Assembly (NCBI GenBank): GCA_010015675.1
Contig: ML976987.1
Coordinates: 1,042,873 to 1,073,945 of the forward strand
Length of the DNA stretch: 31,073 bases
From: Byssothecium circinans
Lineage: Eukaryota > Ascomycota > Dothideomycetes > Pleosporales > Massarinaceae
Direction: 5' to 3'
In this document: one piece after another, positions 20,663-30,116 of the stretch
Numbering within the stretch: position 1 is the first letter of the stretch
Layout: every line of letters starts with the position of its first letter
The notes under the pieces: model-generated
The model's input: only the letters and a program-made list of their open reading frames with translations
What the model was told of the DNA's origin: nothing
Databases searched by the model: none
Made by a program: the position numbers and the translations under genes

Positions 20663-21952
20663 GGAACATATTCTTGATGTATTCCATGCTGAGAGTAGCG
20701 ACGACTTTGCGTAGGGCTTCGGGCACAACCCTAGGAATCTTTTCGGCAATTCGATTGGGGAAGAATGGATCATGCGCTTCCATCTTACGGTTTGCGGAAA
20801 CCATTTCTAGGACACCGTCGTTGTCGAGGATGGTTCCAGAGGGGTTTTCTTCAACCACAGATCGTCTACGTCTGAAATGAATTTTCCCACCCGGAGACTT
20901 TCGTGTGTGATGTGAAGTTGGCAGCAAGGGCACTGCTCTACAAAAGCTCTCCCGGCGTAGCCCGTATCGTCGAGAAAGGCCTCCATTGCTTCGGTGCTGC
21001 TTCTGTGCGGAGGTCGCGTATAAGGGACCTCAATGTAGACGCCGCAACGTGGACAAGTGAGCATCTTTAGCCTTAGGTCATCCCGCCAGTTCCAGTTTAT
21101 CGATGTGCCCATCGCAAAAGCGTTCTTCGCCTCCTCCGGCCGATCGTACTCAAGCGTGTCGCTATCGATAGAATCGTGTATCAACTTCCATGGAAACAAT
21201 GTTCGCCATGGCATGTGCTTGTTCATCCTCATACAATCTTCCAGGTAAGTCCTTGGGTTTAACATGTATGCGTGCCAAACCATGAGGATGTCTAGCGGAG
21301 GTAGACCTTCGGACATCGATTCCGTGAGACCTTCCCCAACCTCCACGAATCGCTCGGGCCATATTCGGAGCCCGGTTACGTTCTCTACTTTGCTTCCAGA
21401 AGGCACAAAATCAACTGTACGAATGGCATATGGGAACTCGGTCGATTTTGAAGCCAATTTGCTCCACCACTTCTCGAATCGATCGACGGCTTTGGTGACG
21501 AACACAGTCCAACTCTTCTCTCGGACTCGATCTGCCAGGTCATTCATCGCTAAGGCCTCATTGCATGGCGTGCTCCGAACATTCTGATTATGCCCAGTTC
21601 CGGTGTCTGAAAGACTATATTCAGGTGGAAGATCCTCAGGCATGTCCATGTCGTTTTTCATCCCTTCTTCTCCCGGAAGCCTGATCCCAAATAGACCAGA
21701 TTGATTGCCGACTTCGTGCCGGAGTTTAGCGAAAGCGTGTAACAACTTTAGATGCGCGATGCATTCCGACTGCGAAGGTAGTTCAAGAGGGTTGGGTGAG
21801 AAGTCAAGGTCGTCGAGCGCCGAAGGTACAGGAACCCTGGAGGTCGTTTCCGAAGAAGATGCCTTTGAGCGGGAGAATTGTAAAGCGTCGAGTCGCTGGC
21901 CGAGCGGTTCAACTTCTCCAATGCGGTTCGAGCTCTTTGCTTTGCGTAACAT

Positions 21953-22792
21953 AGCTTTTACCTATCTCCCCGAGTGGGTTTTCTTCGTCGTGGTGGGGAT
22001 TTGTTGTATTTTTCTGTGAAGGTCGGATCGTTGATGAGTAGGTTGGCCTTGGAAATGTATTCTTTTAGCAAAAAATGCAGCAGTACTTTAGCTCAAGCTT
22101 GGCGAAGCGGAGCTAGGTGTTTGGCGCATCCCTGTAGGTATACGAGTACATGGCTCGTAATGTGCAGGGAGTAAAAGAGCAAAGGCAACAGTCCAAGACT
22201 CGGGCGTAAGGCTTCGCATATGTATACCTAGGCATGAATGATTGGGCGGAAATTGAGCAGGCGCGATCGTGTGGCGAAGCTCTCAATGTTGTGCGAAAGG
22301 CGACCAGAGAAAGGGAACCTGGGCGAGTGAAAGCATTGAGCCAAGTGGCTTGAAGCCGACTTAGCGTGACCCTCCCCTGATCGTAGATAATCATTGGGTC
22401 ATAAGGCATGTAGGATAAATGCAATCAATTTTAGGCTACGCCTAACATGAAAGTGGTTCCATTAACTGTGCCTCCCCCACTTCCTCCTGGCCTTCATTCC
22501 CACCATCCGACCTCCCCATATTTTCGGTACAACTTATGACCCTTGATTAGTTTGGCAGAGTATGGATCTGGGTATGTCGATTAATCTTTTCCAAGTGTGA
22601 TACTCCAGGTCCTTATCGGGGAGTTGAGTTGCCAAGTATAATATAAGTGCACAATGTTGATGCCCTACAACACAGGCCTGCGGCGCAGACAAATTCTGTT
22701 AGCCACATGAAGTCGAATCATGCCGCATCCACAAGATAGAAATGAAACGAGGATCAGCGGATCGGACTGACGAAGAGTAAGGTGTTATTTCT
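21953..22792. other. Spacer upstream of the disrupted DUF1399-like gene
   Basis: The left part should be the promoter of the minus-strand gene that starts at 21952. ORFs such as 22113-22424 (minus) show no motif. No RNA gene or repeat was seen. Confidence 0.45.
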
Positions 22793-23182
22793 ATGGCGGC
22801 AATGAGAGTCACGGACTACCCAGGACAGACATACCGAGGTTTGGGGAGAGCGTTGACACAACTGATGGATAGGAGGGGTGCAAATGTTCGTAGCCAGACT
22901 GCAGATTTTGGTGGCCTTGGAGGCGCCTCCAGGGTGGGAAGCGCTGGAGACACAGCTGTTGAGTCAGTATCAAATTCCCGGCTTGGTTCTTGGACAGGCA
23001 GAGTTCTACAAGGATCACCGCAGGGTCTTGCTAGCCCAATGGATAGGCGCTCGATGGATGGAAGGAAGTCCGATGGTTCGATGTCAAATTCGCTGGCTGG
23101 CTCGGAGTGGGGCGGTGTCGAGGCGGGATCATCGCAGGTCGATGGGTCTCGGAAGAAATCGAACAAGAAGAAGCCCGCGTGA
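22793..23182 (+). CDS. Possible Ser/Gly-rich hypothetical protein (129 aa)
   Basis: The ATG-started frame begins MAAMRVTDYPGQTYRG. It is rich in Ser, Gly and Arg, with a weak internal repetition (LMDRRGANVRSQT and SPMDRRSMDGRKSDG), and ends in a basic tail SRKKSNKKKPA before TGA. It has no signal peptide or membrane segment. A longer ORF (150 codons, 22816-23268) runs on the opposite strand over the same bases, and I cannot tell from sequence alone which, if either, is used. I prefer the + frame because of its clean polar composition and natural-looking basic end. It could also be the last exon of a spliced gene. Confidence 0.35.
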   Translation: MAAMRVTDYPGQTYRGLGRALTQLMDRRGANVRSQTADFGGLGGASRVGSAGDTAVESVSNSRLGSWTGRVLQGSPQGLASPMDRRSMDGRKSDGSMSNSLAGSEWGGVEAGSSQVDGSRKKSNKKKPA

Positions 23183-23871
23183 AAGCCTAATCTGGGTGTA
23201 AGAACGAGAAAGAGCAAGGCAGTTGTGAGGAGGAAGTGAGAATCATGAGGGACACATGTCATATTCATTGTGGAATTTGTTTGTGTTGGTATCTGATCAA
23301 CAATGTGCTTTCTTGGTTCTCATTTCATGTTATTCGATGGGCCAAGCTCAGGGAGAAGTTTTACCAAGTTCTATCTGTATAAATATAGTTATAGTTCCGT
23401 AGGAACGCTACAATTCTCATCTTTTTCGAGCTTTCTTGAACCTGAACGAAGTGTTATATACGAGTTTTCGAGCTGTTCGACTCGACCCTGCTCTTTTCTA
23501 TATGATGCAATCAATAATATATCCGGCAGTGAACGGTTGGATAAGGAGAGGAGACTCGAGGACTGAGCTTCACACAGACAGAGACTGTGAATAATGTCAG
23601 CATTGTGAATGCACAACGTCACCGCTCACTGATACTAAGCTATTTGCACAACATCGATTGCAACAAAGGACTTGTGGTTAGACAATGCACTGCCGCGCGG
23701 CTAGCGAGATCCGCCCCGAGTATTTAGTTCTTGAGCTCACCACATCCTTTTGTCTCTCACAACCACTCTTCATCACACAACCTTACAACCCTCACGCAAC
23801 ACACGACCCCGCGATCGGATCCCCACAACCACAATCTCACCAACTTACTTTCATACCACCATATCGTCAAC
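23183..23871. other. Spacer and probable leader of the next gene
   Basis: The region just before 23872 is strongly C/A-rich (about 23740-23870), typical of a fungal 5' leader. No other feature is supported. Confidence 0.45.
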
Positions 23872-24204
23872 ATGCCCAAGCACCCCAAATCCAGCGACAT
23901 CGCTGAGCTCGCCACCCTCATCGGTGAACTCCGCAAGCCCAACAATCCTCAACCATCTCAAGACGAAAAGCTCGCAGAGGCCTGGCTCAACAAGCTCTAC
24001 GCCGCCTCCAACGACGGCAAACGAGAGACCGAGATCTGGATCGAGATGGCGGTGGAGACAGCGAAGATGACGGCCAACGAGCTTGCGGTTTCGAAGAAGG
24101 TCGCTCCAGGTGAGGAGGAATTGGCTGACAATATGGACTTTCACTACACCAAGGTCTGGATGAAGAAGTTCACGCCGGGAAAGAAGCACTGGTATGCAAT
24201 CTAA
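23872..24204 (+). CDS. Small intronless hypothetical protein (110 aa), member of a local family
   Basis: I choose the ATG at 23872 (MPKHPKSSDIAELATLIGEL) because the open frame upstream is low-complexity His/Ser/Thr sequence translated from a CA-rich leader. The protein is helical and charged: LRKPNNPQPSQDEKLAEAWL, then NKLYAASNDGKRETE and EMAVETAKMTANELAV. It ends with DFHYTKVWMKKFTPGKKHWY. It has no signal peptide, membrane segment or known domain. The order of conserved positions (LR-x-PN, A-x-x-WL-x-KL, M-x-x-ET, T-x-E-x-A, DF-x-Y-x-x-x-W-x-x-x-F, final W) is shared with the gene at 25453-25947, so the two are paralogues. The function is unknown; the lack of a signal peptide suggests an intracellular site. 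Confidence 0.7.
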   Translation: MPKHPKSSDIAELATLIGELRKPNNPQPSQDEKLAEAWLNKLYAASNDGKRETEIWIEMAVETAKMTANELAVSKKVAPGEEELADNMDFHYTKVWMKKFTPGKKHWYAI

Positions 24205-25452
24205 GTGGAGCTATCTTGGGCGGTCTTTGAGGGAGTATTAGCAGGCGGGTCGAATGGATCGCGGCGCTGAATGCAAACTTTGAAGTTTCCATCATTTTTC
24301 GATAGAGTTGAGTTAGATTAAGTATTCCCGGGGTATTTGCATCTGTAGCATTTGGCTATGAGGATGGACACGAACCTTTGGATAGTTCTCTAGAGACGGT
24401 GCAGAATTCAGACAATTTACTATTGAAACAAAAAGTGCATTCTAAGAAATAAAAGTGACTTCCTCGAACATGATTTCTCGTGTCTATCGCTACTATTTGA
24501 TGTTCTTCGACACGTAGCAGCTAGAGTTTGATAGCGACTTAAGCTGTTCCAGTCCAAATTTGTAAAAACGTGCATCATTAAAACCAGGGATATGCTGTTC
24601 CAAGATTCTGGCTCGATAGAGTAATATGCGATTGCAAGATTGGCGACCTTCTCTTGTCCTACCGTGTTCGGATAGAGGTCAACAGGGCCATGTACAATAC
24701 ATGTGAATTTCGCCGCCCTTCTAGACCCAGTTCCCACTGCCACGTGATGACTACTGTATCTTGCACCTATCGCGGGGGTAACCACTTGGGCGCATTTCGC
24801 GGAGAACTGCTGGAGTGTCGAATCAGAGCATATGGAATAATTGAAACCTGTAATGTCGATTAAATCGCGCAACCCCCGCGCTAAAAAAGCCTCGTACGAA
24901 CTCCACACTACGGAACTCGTGATTGTTTCGGCACCTGTAGAATTCCAACTGTAGGAGATGGGGAGCACATAAAACGTGAAAAGTTTGAAATTCGCGCACT
25001 CTCAAAGTCGCTCTTTATCCCCTTTGCGCCTGACATTAAATTTCGCCCTGCTCTCCTCATCGTTACCGCACTTCTCGCAGCACAGCATATTACGACGTCC
25101 CGAATCGACTTCGTAATCCGACTGGCTTCTGGCCACCGACACTTTTCTAGCTGACCATCGGCACGGCGGCCCCACCTCTTGCTGCCTCACCCTTTGCCAC
25201 TACAGTATTACCCACTCCCTCAAATCCTGGCTCCTAGATTCGCAAATCCGCCTTTCCGTTTTAAAAGAAGATAAACGCGCACAGCGCAAACAAAAGGGCG
25301 ATAAAGCGCTGCCCTGTTTGCGCGCTTCAGACCTCAACTCTTCCTCCCTCAAACCCACCCCAAGAAGGAGAATAGCGGCCCGCCCAAGTCCCTTCAACCT
25401 CCAAGTCACAGTTCCATCACCATCGCGAAAGCCGTCATAATACACAAGCGCA
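24205..25452. other. Spacer between the two paralogous small genes
   Basis: This is about 1.25 kb. The longest ORF (24420-24968, minus) lacks an ATG at its start and has no motif. The right end should hold the promoter and leader of the gene at 25453. No repeat or RNA gene was seen. Confidence 0.45.
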
Positions 25453-25947
25453 ATGTTCGACCGTATGAAACGGCGAGACTCTCGGCGCGACTCCGCAACC
25501 GAAAGCTCAACCTCATCATCGCAGAACACAATCCCAACACACACTACAACACCACATCCCACAATATTCGATCGCTTAAAACGGCGGGACTCGCGTCCCA
25601 ACGCCAATCCCGCGACCGAAGTCCTCGCTTCACATATCTGCAAATTGCGGTTCCCCAACTACGATCCGGCCGACGACACAGAGCGCGCCACGAAATGGTT
25701 AGCTAAGCTGCAAGAACTGCAAAACCGAAAAATCCCGTTGCGCTTTGAGGAGTTGGTGAATCAGATGGTGCATGAGACGCTGATAATAACGTCCGAGATT
25801 GCGATCAAGAGCCCGTGTGAGAGTGAGAGTGAGGCTCCCAAAAGGTCACGTGGTGCTTCGGTGGATTGGCCGGATGAGTTCGATTATGATTGCACGGAAG
25901 GCTGGATTAGGGAGTTTTCAGTCAAGGTCCGGTCGAAGTCTTGGTGA
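25453..25947 (+). CDS. Small intronless hypothetical protein (164 aa), paralogue of the 23872-24204 product
   Basis: The start MFDRMKRRDSRRDSATESS is followed by a second, similar block IFDRLKRRDSRPNANPATEV. The N-terminus is thus an internal duplication of about 18 residues, separated by a Ser/Thr/His-rich linker. The rest aligns with the neighbouring 110-aa protein: KLRFPNYDPADDTERATKWL, then AKLQELQNR, NQMVHETLIITSEIAI and DEFDYDCTEGWIREF, ending KSW. Both repeats carry RRDS, a basophilic kinase-type site (R-R-x-S). It has no signal peptide or membrane segment. The function is unknown. A 152-codon opposite-strand ORF (25200-25658) overlaps the N-terminus but shows no similarity pattern, so I treat it as a shadow. 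Confidence 0.7.
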   Translation: MFDRMKRRDSRRDSATESSTSSSQNTIPTHTTTPHPTIFDRLKRRDSRPNANPATEVLASHICKLRFPNYDPADDTERATKWLAKLQELQNRKIPLRFEELVNQMVHETLIITSEIAIKSPCESESEAPKRSRGASVDWPDEFDYDCTEGWIREFSVKVRSKSW

Positions 25948-26517
25948 TGAGTCGTGGCTTGAGGAAAGTGGGTGACGTGGGGAGGTAGTCTGCGGTGGCG
26001 ATGGTCCTACATGCGGAGTGAATGGGTGGTGCAGTAATGTGAACGGAAACAGTGCTGGTGCTGCAATGTGAACACACCGTGAACTGGAACGTGGAAAAAT
26101 TGAAAGTTTTCTGCTGGCGCGCCAGGTTGTCGATTAATACTGTGTCAGTAATGGAAGGCAAGCGAAAAATGAATACCCCTTTGAATGTTACGATCGAGGT
26201 GCACTTCTCGTTACCTTGAACCTTGAATATGCCCTTGTGAGGTAATGATACCCGTGTAAGTCACAAGTGACTTGAAAGAGACTCGATGTGAGAGGCCCAA
26301 GGGGAAGTTGGTTGGCAGTGCGCGTCGATGAAGGCTGACGCAGCCCATCGCCATCACCTGCTAATTCACCAGTATGTTATAGGCAGTAACAGTCTCTGAT
26401 TTCGAGTCTGGCTTCGGGACTTTAGCTTTCACTCATTTTTTGCTCACTATTATTCAAGACGTCGGCAGTTCCAAAACATTTCCGTTCTCTGCTGCGAGAC
26501 AGCATCCTCCCAACACC

Positions 26518-27420
26518 ATGATCACAACCACGCTAGAAACACTATCCAAAGAGAGTACCCTAACACCTACCTATATTTATTTCCAACCCGATGACATACA
26601 CCCAATCAAACCCACACCCTACCACTACGACGAATTTTACACTAAAGTTAGTAAAAAAATCGATCAAGTCTATAAACCACCGCCAAACCACCAAATTGTC
26701 TACAAAGACCCCAGAACCACCGTCGACGATGTCCCAGCACCGCCTCAACTCCTCCCAGGCACATCTCCTGAGATCTTGCTCGTGAATAAGAGTAGGATAC
26801 GAGAAGGCATCAAACACGCCTTCCGCACATACCGCGATAAGCACCAAGATCCACACCCCCTCGATGAAGGGGTGGAGGAATGGATCGAGACTTGGATGGC
26901 ACAGTATCCTTCCCGGAACAGAAGGATCGACCAGTATAGTGCTCGTAATGCGCTGGCTACGAGACTAGCACAAGATCGCACCCGATCTACTCGGGAAACG
27001 AAGATCGAGGTCAACCTTTCTGATCAACAGCATGCCGGATTCTGGATACGGCATTACGCATGGCCGACCGCGTCAAAGAAGCAGTCGAAACAGGGGGAGA
27101 AGCAACTGCGGAACGCACAATCGGGTTCGGCACGGAGTCCACGCACTTCTCAGGAAGTGAAGAGATTGGTGAAGGAACAGGGCACGGTGCCGGGATTGAA
27201 GGTGAGCAGTTCACAGGAGTCACAGGGATCGGTCAAACACATGGTGAGGGGTCAAAAGATGGAGGCTTTGCAGGAGCCGAAGACGCTGGTCAGGCCGATT
27301 GGATCGCTTCAGAGAGCGAAGCCGTTGCAGGAATTCAAGGTGGCGAAACGGCCTCGGAAAACGTGGTTACATTGGTTGTTGAACGTCGATGAGGGAGCGT
27401 CGAAGATGTGGTACGTTTGA
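26518..27420 (+). CDS. Intronless hypothetical protein (300 aa), possible distant relative of the two preceding genes
   Basis: The first ATG in the frame is at 26518 (MITTTLETLSKESTLTPTYI); the codons before it lack an ATG. The N-terminal third is Pro/Tyr/Lys-rich (TPYHYDEFYTKVSKKIDQVY). The middle holds RIREGIKHAFRTYRDKHQDP, then EGVEEWIETWMAQYPSRNRR, then RNALATRLAQ and HAGFWIRHYAW. That order (DP, acidic/W helix, A-rich helix, F-W-x-x-x-Y-x-W) loosely echoes the paralogue pair upstream, but the match is weak. The C-terminal 110 residues are basic and Gln/Ser-rich, ending WLHWLLNVDEGASKMWYV. No known domain, signal peptide or membrane segment. A second open frame overlaps its 3' third. Confidence 0.6.
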   Translation: MITTTLETLSKESTLTPTYIYFQPDDIHPIKPTPYHYDEFYTKVSKKIDQVYKPPPNHQIVYKDPRTTVDDVPAPPQLLPGTSPEILLVNKSRIREGIKHAFRTYRDKHQDPHPLDEGVEEWIETWMAQYPSRNRRIDQYSARNALATRLAQDRTRSTRETKIEVNLSDQQHAGFWIRHYAWPTASKKQSKQGEKQLRNAQSGSARSPRTSQEVKRLVKEQGTVPGLKVSSSQESQGSVKHMVRGQKMEALQEPKTLVRPIGSLQRAKPLQEFKVAKRPRKTWLHWLLNVDEGASKMWYV

Positions 27421-28484
27421 GCTTTCGGTGATAGAAGTTAATCTCGCCAACTTCGGACTACAGTGGCGAGGGAGACCTTGAGCAAGGGTTATTTGTGATG
27501 CGTTGGGTAACTTCGGGGCTTCTGCGTACCCGTGTCAGCTGGTCTGATGGGATGTCTATTAAATCAGGATCAATCATGTAACTGTTGTTTTATAAGCGAT
27601 TCGAGGAAGTGAAACGTAACACATAATACTTCACATCATCCCAACACATGTACAATTTCTTCATATATTGCGTAGCAATAGAAATATCCCTTCTGGACAC
27701 ATAGAATCAGAAGGAAACAAAAGCAAGATGAGATATATATATAAGGCAGTTAGATATGTACCTACGTATGCAACACCTCGGTGTTGAAGTAAGTGCCCAG
27801 GTGAATGGAACGTCACGTGTTGTGTTTTGCTCACGTGATCTGTTGATGACTTTTAGAACGGAAGATGCCCCTGGTCTGTCCCTGGTTCATTGCTAGGTAT
27901 ACGTCGTTTTGCTTGAACTCATTTAAAAAGGTCCTTCTAATCAACAATGGCAACCTTTTCATGCTCGATCAAGCCGTCAAGCCCTTGGCCTTATGCGAAA
28001 TTTATTTATGTCAGTTAATTAATCCTCAGGTAGTGAGGCTTAATTGATCAATTAGTAAACGATTTGGGAAACATGACTGGCAATAATTAGTGTTGAAACG
28101 CAGGGCGTCCGCTCGCTGTCACTGATTCGTTTACAGGATTGATCGATTAACTGATTGATTGATGTCGACCTTGACAGCTGGGAGGTGCGGCTATCGCGGG
28201 TTAAAGAATGCAGGTAAGGTTGCGTGACAGCTAAATACCTAGGGCTTTTATTCATGTATGGATTCAAACTCCTGTGGTTTGGTTATGCGATCGGTACTGC
28301 TAGAAGCCTGGCGGTCAACAAGCAGTGTGAAGCTTAGCGCGTCTGGTTTGTTCCGTTCACAGCAATGGTTGATTGAGTGACAATAGTATTGGAAGTATGG
28401 CCGTGAAGGCGCACGCCGTAATGAAGCTCAGAACTTCTGCTCACTGTGACTGATCACTTCACTTGTTGAACTCGAAAGGCACAC
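27421..28484. other. Spacer with palindromes and two CACGTG sites
   Basis: About 1.06 kb without a convincing gene. It contains a short hairpin (CAACACC-TC-GGTGTTG at about 27770-27785). It also has two CACGTG boxes (27814-27819 and 27832-27837), and a cluster of AT-rich inverted repeats with a perfect 14-bp palindrome, TAATTGATCAATTA (28041-28054). Confidence 0.5.
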
Positions 28485-28491
28485 TATATAA
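28485..28491 (+). promoter_or_regulatory. TATA box upstream of the gene at 28724
   Basis: TATATAA in the context CACTATATAAG, 233 bp before the ATG. The intervening leader is C/T-rich with CA tracts, as in many fungal promoters. The assignment rests on position and sequence only. Confidence 0.5.
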
Positions 28492-28723
28492 GAATCATAT
28501 GCTGCGCTTCTTCCTCTTAGACAACACTCACAGAACTTTCGAGCAACCTCTACAGCGTCCAGTTACCAGATCTCCTTTCACTACGTCCGGATTTGACGTC
28601 CGCTTCTTTTATATATTCTCCGCTACGCACGAGATACTCTCGCACTAGGCGAGATTTCGATTCGATTCGACACCTCAAGTACCAACACACACTCTCAATT
28701 CAATTTTTACCTACTCAATCACG

Positions 28724-29233
28724 ATGACCCCTCGAAGAACAAATGCTACGGCCAGCACGGCACTCAATCAATCCACCACGGAGGAGGCCAATATCGCGCT
28801 ATCCCAAGACAAGCAATACCCCAACCGATTCGGCCCCTTCACCAGCAAGATCCGCCTCCGAGCAATCGACGGAAGGCGTCTAGCATGCATACCTACAGCT
28901 AGAGAAATCTCCCGCCACTACAGGAAGAACGGCATGGGAACAGAGAAAGTCTTGGAGGACGTGAGGACCATAAGCAGGAATATGGAACAAGGGGAATTGG
29001 ATTCCGGGGATGAGTACCTCCTTCGCCAGTATCTTAGTGTAAAAAAAGAGAATTTCGAGAAAACGAAGGAATTGAAGGGGAAAGGGCGGGAGCAGGCGGT
29101 AACGGCGGGTAAGAGGTCGGCTAGACCTACCACACTTATTCAGAGAGGGATTCCGGGTCGCAAAACGGTTACTGGAACGGCGAAGAGGAAGAAGACGCCG
29201 CGGGCGAAGGCGACGAAGAGTTTGCTGAAGTGA
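28724..29233 (+). CDS. Small intronless basic hypothetical protein (169 aa)
   Basis: The ATG at 28724 follows a C/A-rich leader and a TATA box. The protein starts MTPRRTNATASTALNQSTTE. A central charged helical part follows: CIPTAREISRHYRKNGM, then KVLEDVRTISRNMEQGELD and YLLRQYLSVKKENFEKTKEL. The C-terminus is strongly basic, with KSARPTTLIQRGIPGRK and TAKRKKTPRAKATKSLLK before TGA. That tail is compatible with nuclear location or nucleic-acid binding, which is inference from composition. No known domain was recognised and no clear similarity to the three upstream small genes. A 205-codon opposite-strand ORF (28880-29497) overlaps it and is judged a shadow. Confidence 0.65.
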   Translation: MTPRRTNATASTALNQSTTEEANIALSQDKQYPNRFGPFTSKIRLRAIDGRRLACIPTAREISRHYRKNGMGTEKVLEDVRTISRNMEQGELDSGDEYLLRQYLSVKKENFEKTKELKGKGREQAVTAGKRSARPTTLIQRGIPGRKTVTGTAKRKKTPRAKATKSLLK

Positions 29234-30116
29234 TTCTTCATCGCGACGATGGTAGAATTTGTTTTGGATCAGTGCAGCTTTCGATGGGCTGAACGAGGGC
29301 CTTTGTGGAACATTAATGATGGGTGTAAGAAATGGGATTGCGCCGGTTTTTGTGGTCAAGAGATTGAGTTTACTACTTGTGTATTTTGATAGCCCCCAAG
29401 GTGCTGGCACCAGGGAGCTTTGTTCATCCTTTTTAATTAGTTGTCCTTCCTGCGCGAGTTTTTGGGCATAGCAAGGATGCAGTTTAGTATGGTTCATATA
29501 GTGATAACTTGTTCTTAATATAATGCCTTTGGCACGAGCCTTTTTTTACCATCAAGTGCTGTGAATATTCATGAAAAAGGTTTCTGCGGCCACCCCCGCT
29601 GCTGAGGAGTAGATAGCGCGAACAGCACTCCGTTGGATTGTATGCGCTGACGTCCGAATCAGCTGAAGCCATGTATGAACACGAATGCACCCAGGCACAT
29701 GCGATCGAATGAAATACTGTGGCAGTGTGAACACAAGCGCCTGTACTCTAAATCGTTGGCCTCACAAAAGCCGTCACGCGTTACCTTGAGTGTGACGAAG
29801 CTACAAGGAGACGACGTCGCTGGCCAGCAGCGCACCCTTATCAAGCTCGGGCAAACACCCTCACGACTTTCTCCGTCTACCTCTTCTTCGCTGTTACCGC
29901 TCAAACATGGCCTTTACAGCTCCTTCTATCCCGACAAGGACCGGTTCGTCAACACATGTTGCTGTTATGGTCGATGACGCAGGTTTGCTTAAAAGTCGCA
30001 CAATTAAGCTGATTGTTCCACTGTTGCCAACACAGCCTCACTAGTCATCGTTCGAGCGGCCTAGGTTTACTTACCCACGGAGTGCCCCTTTCTTGAACGC
30101 GACTTTCTCCTTGTTT
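29234..30116. other. Spacer downstream of the basic small protein
   Basis: The left end is probably the 3' UTR of the gene at 28724. ORFs at 29675-29977 (+) and 29659-29904 (-) have no motif. A 5' exon of the next + gene may hide here, for example near 29906-29975, but I could not join one in frame. Confidence 0.4.

Larger units (their letters stand above)
16437..21952 (-). pseudogene. Glycine-rich domain (DUF1399/GRDP-like) protein gene, disrupted by a hAT transposon and other lesions
   Basis: The coding order on the minus strand is 21952 to 20663, then (after the transposon) 17499 to 16437. The start is MLRKAKSSNRIGE. DUF1399-type landmarks: LDILMVWHAYMLNPRTYLED, a zinc-finger-like CPRCGVYIEVPY and EQCPCCQLHITHE, then after the insertion IPTLDVDLAWHTHQLSP and YTECACWYCE. 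A Gly/Cys-rich end (CAAGGGYSGGGCGGG, stop at 16437) follows. Lesions: (1) the hAT element 17500-20654; (2) a frame change at about 20835-20860, between VDDLWLKKTP and SGTILDNDG, consistent with loss of 1 nt; (3) an in-frame TGA at 17051-17053, where relatives have Trp (FS-stop-TSTLYDEKYG); (4) the Gly-rich tail lies in a different frame from the ORF that stops at 16511, by frameshift or an undetected intron. Function of the family in fungi is poorly known. The remaining exons still look well conserved, so decay is recent. Confidence 0.88.

Noticed and set aside
24420..24968. 182-codon minus-strand ORF
   Set aside because: It lacks an ATG at its start, has no domain, signal or splice context, and its composition changes arbitrarily along its length. 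It might be an exon, but nothing supports it.
28880..29497. 205-codon minus-strand ORF opposite the 169-aa gene
   Set aside because: The + frame has an ATG after a CA-rich leader, a TATA box and a natural basic C-terminus. The minus frame has no recognisable feature and looks like a shadow.
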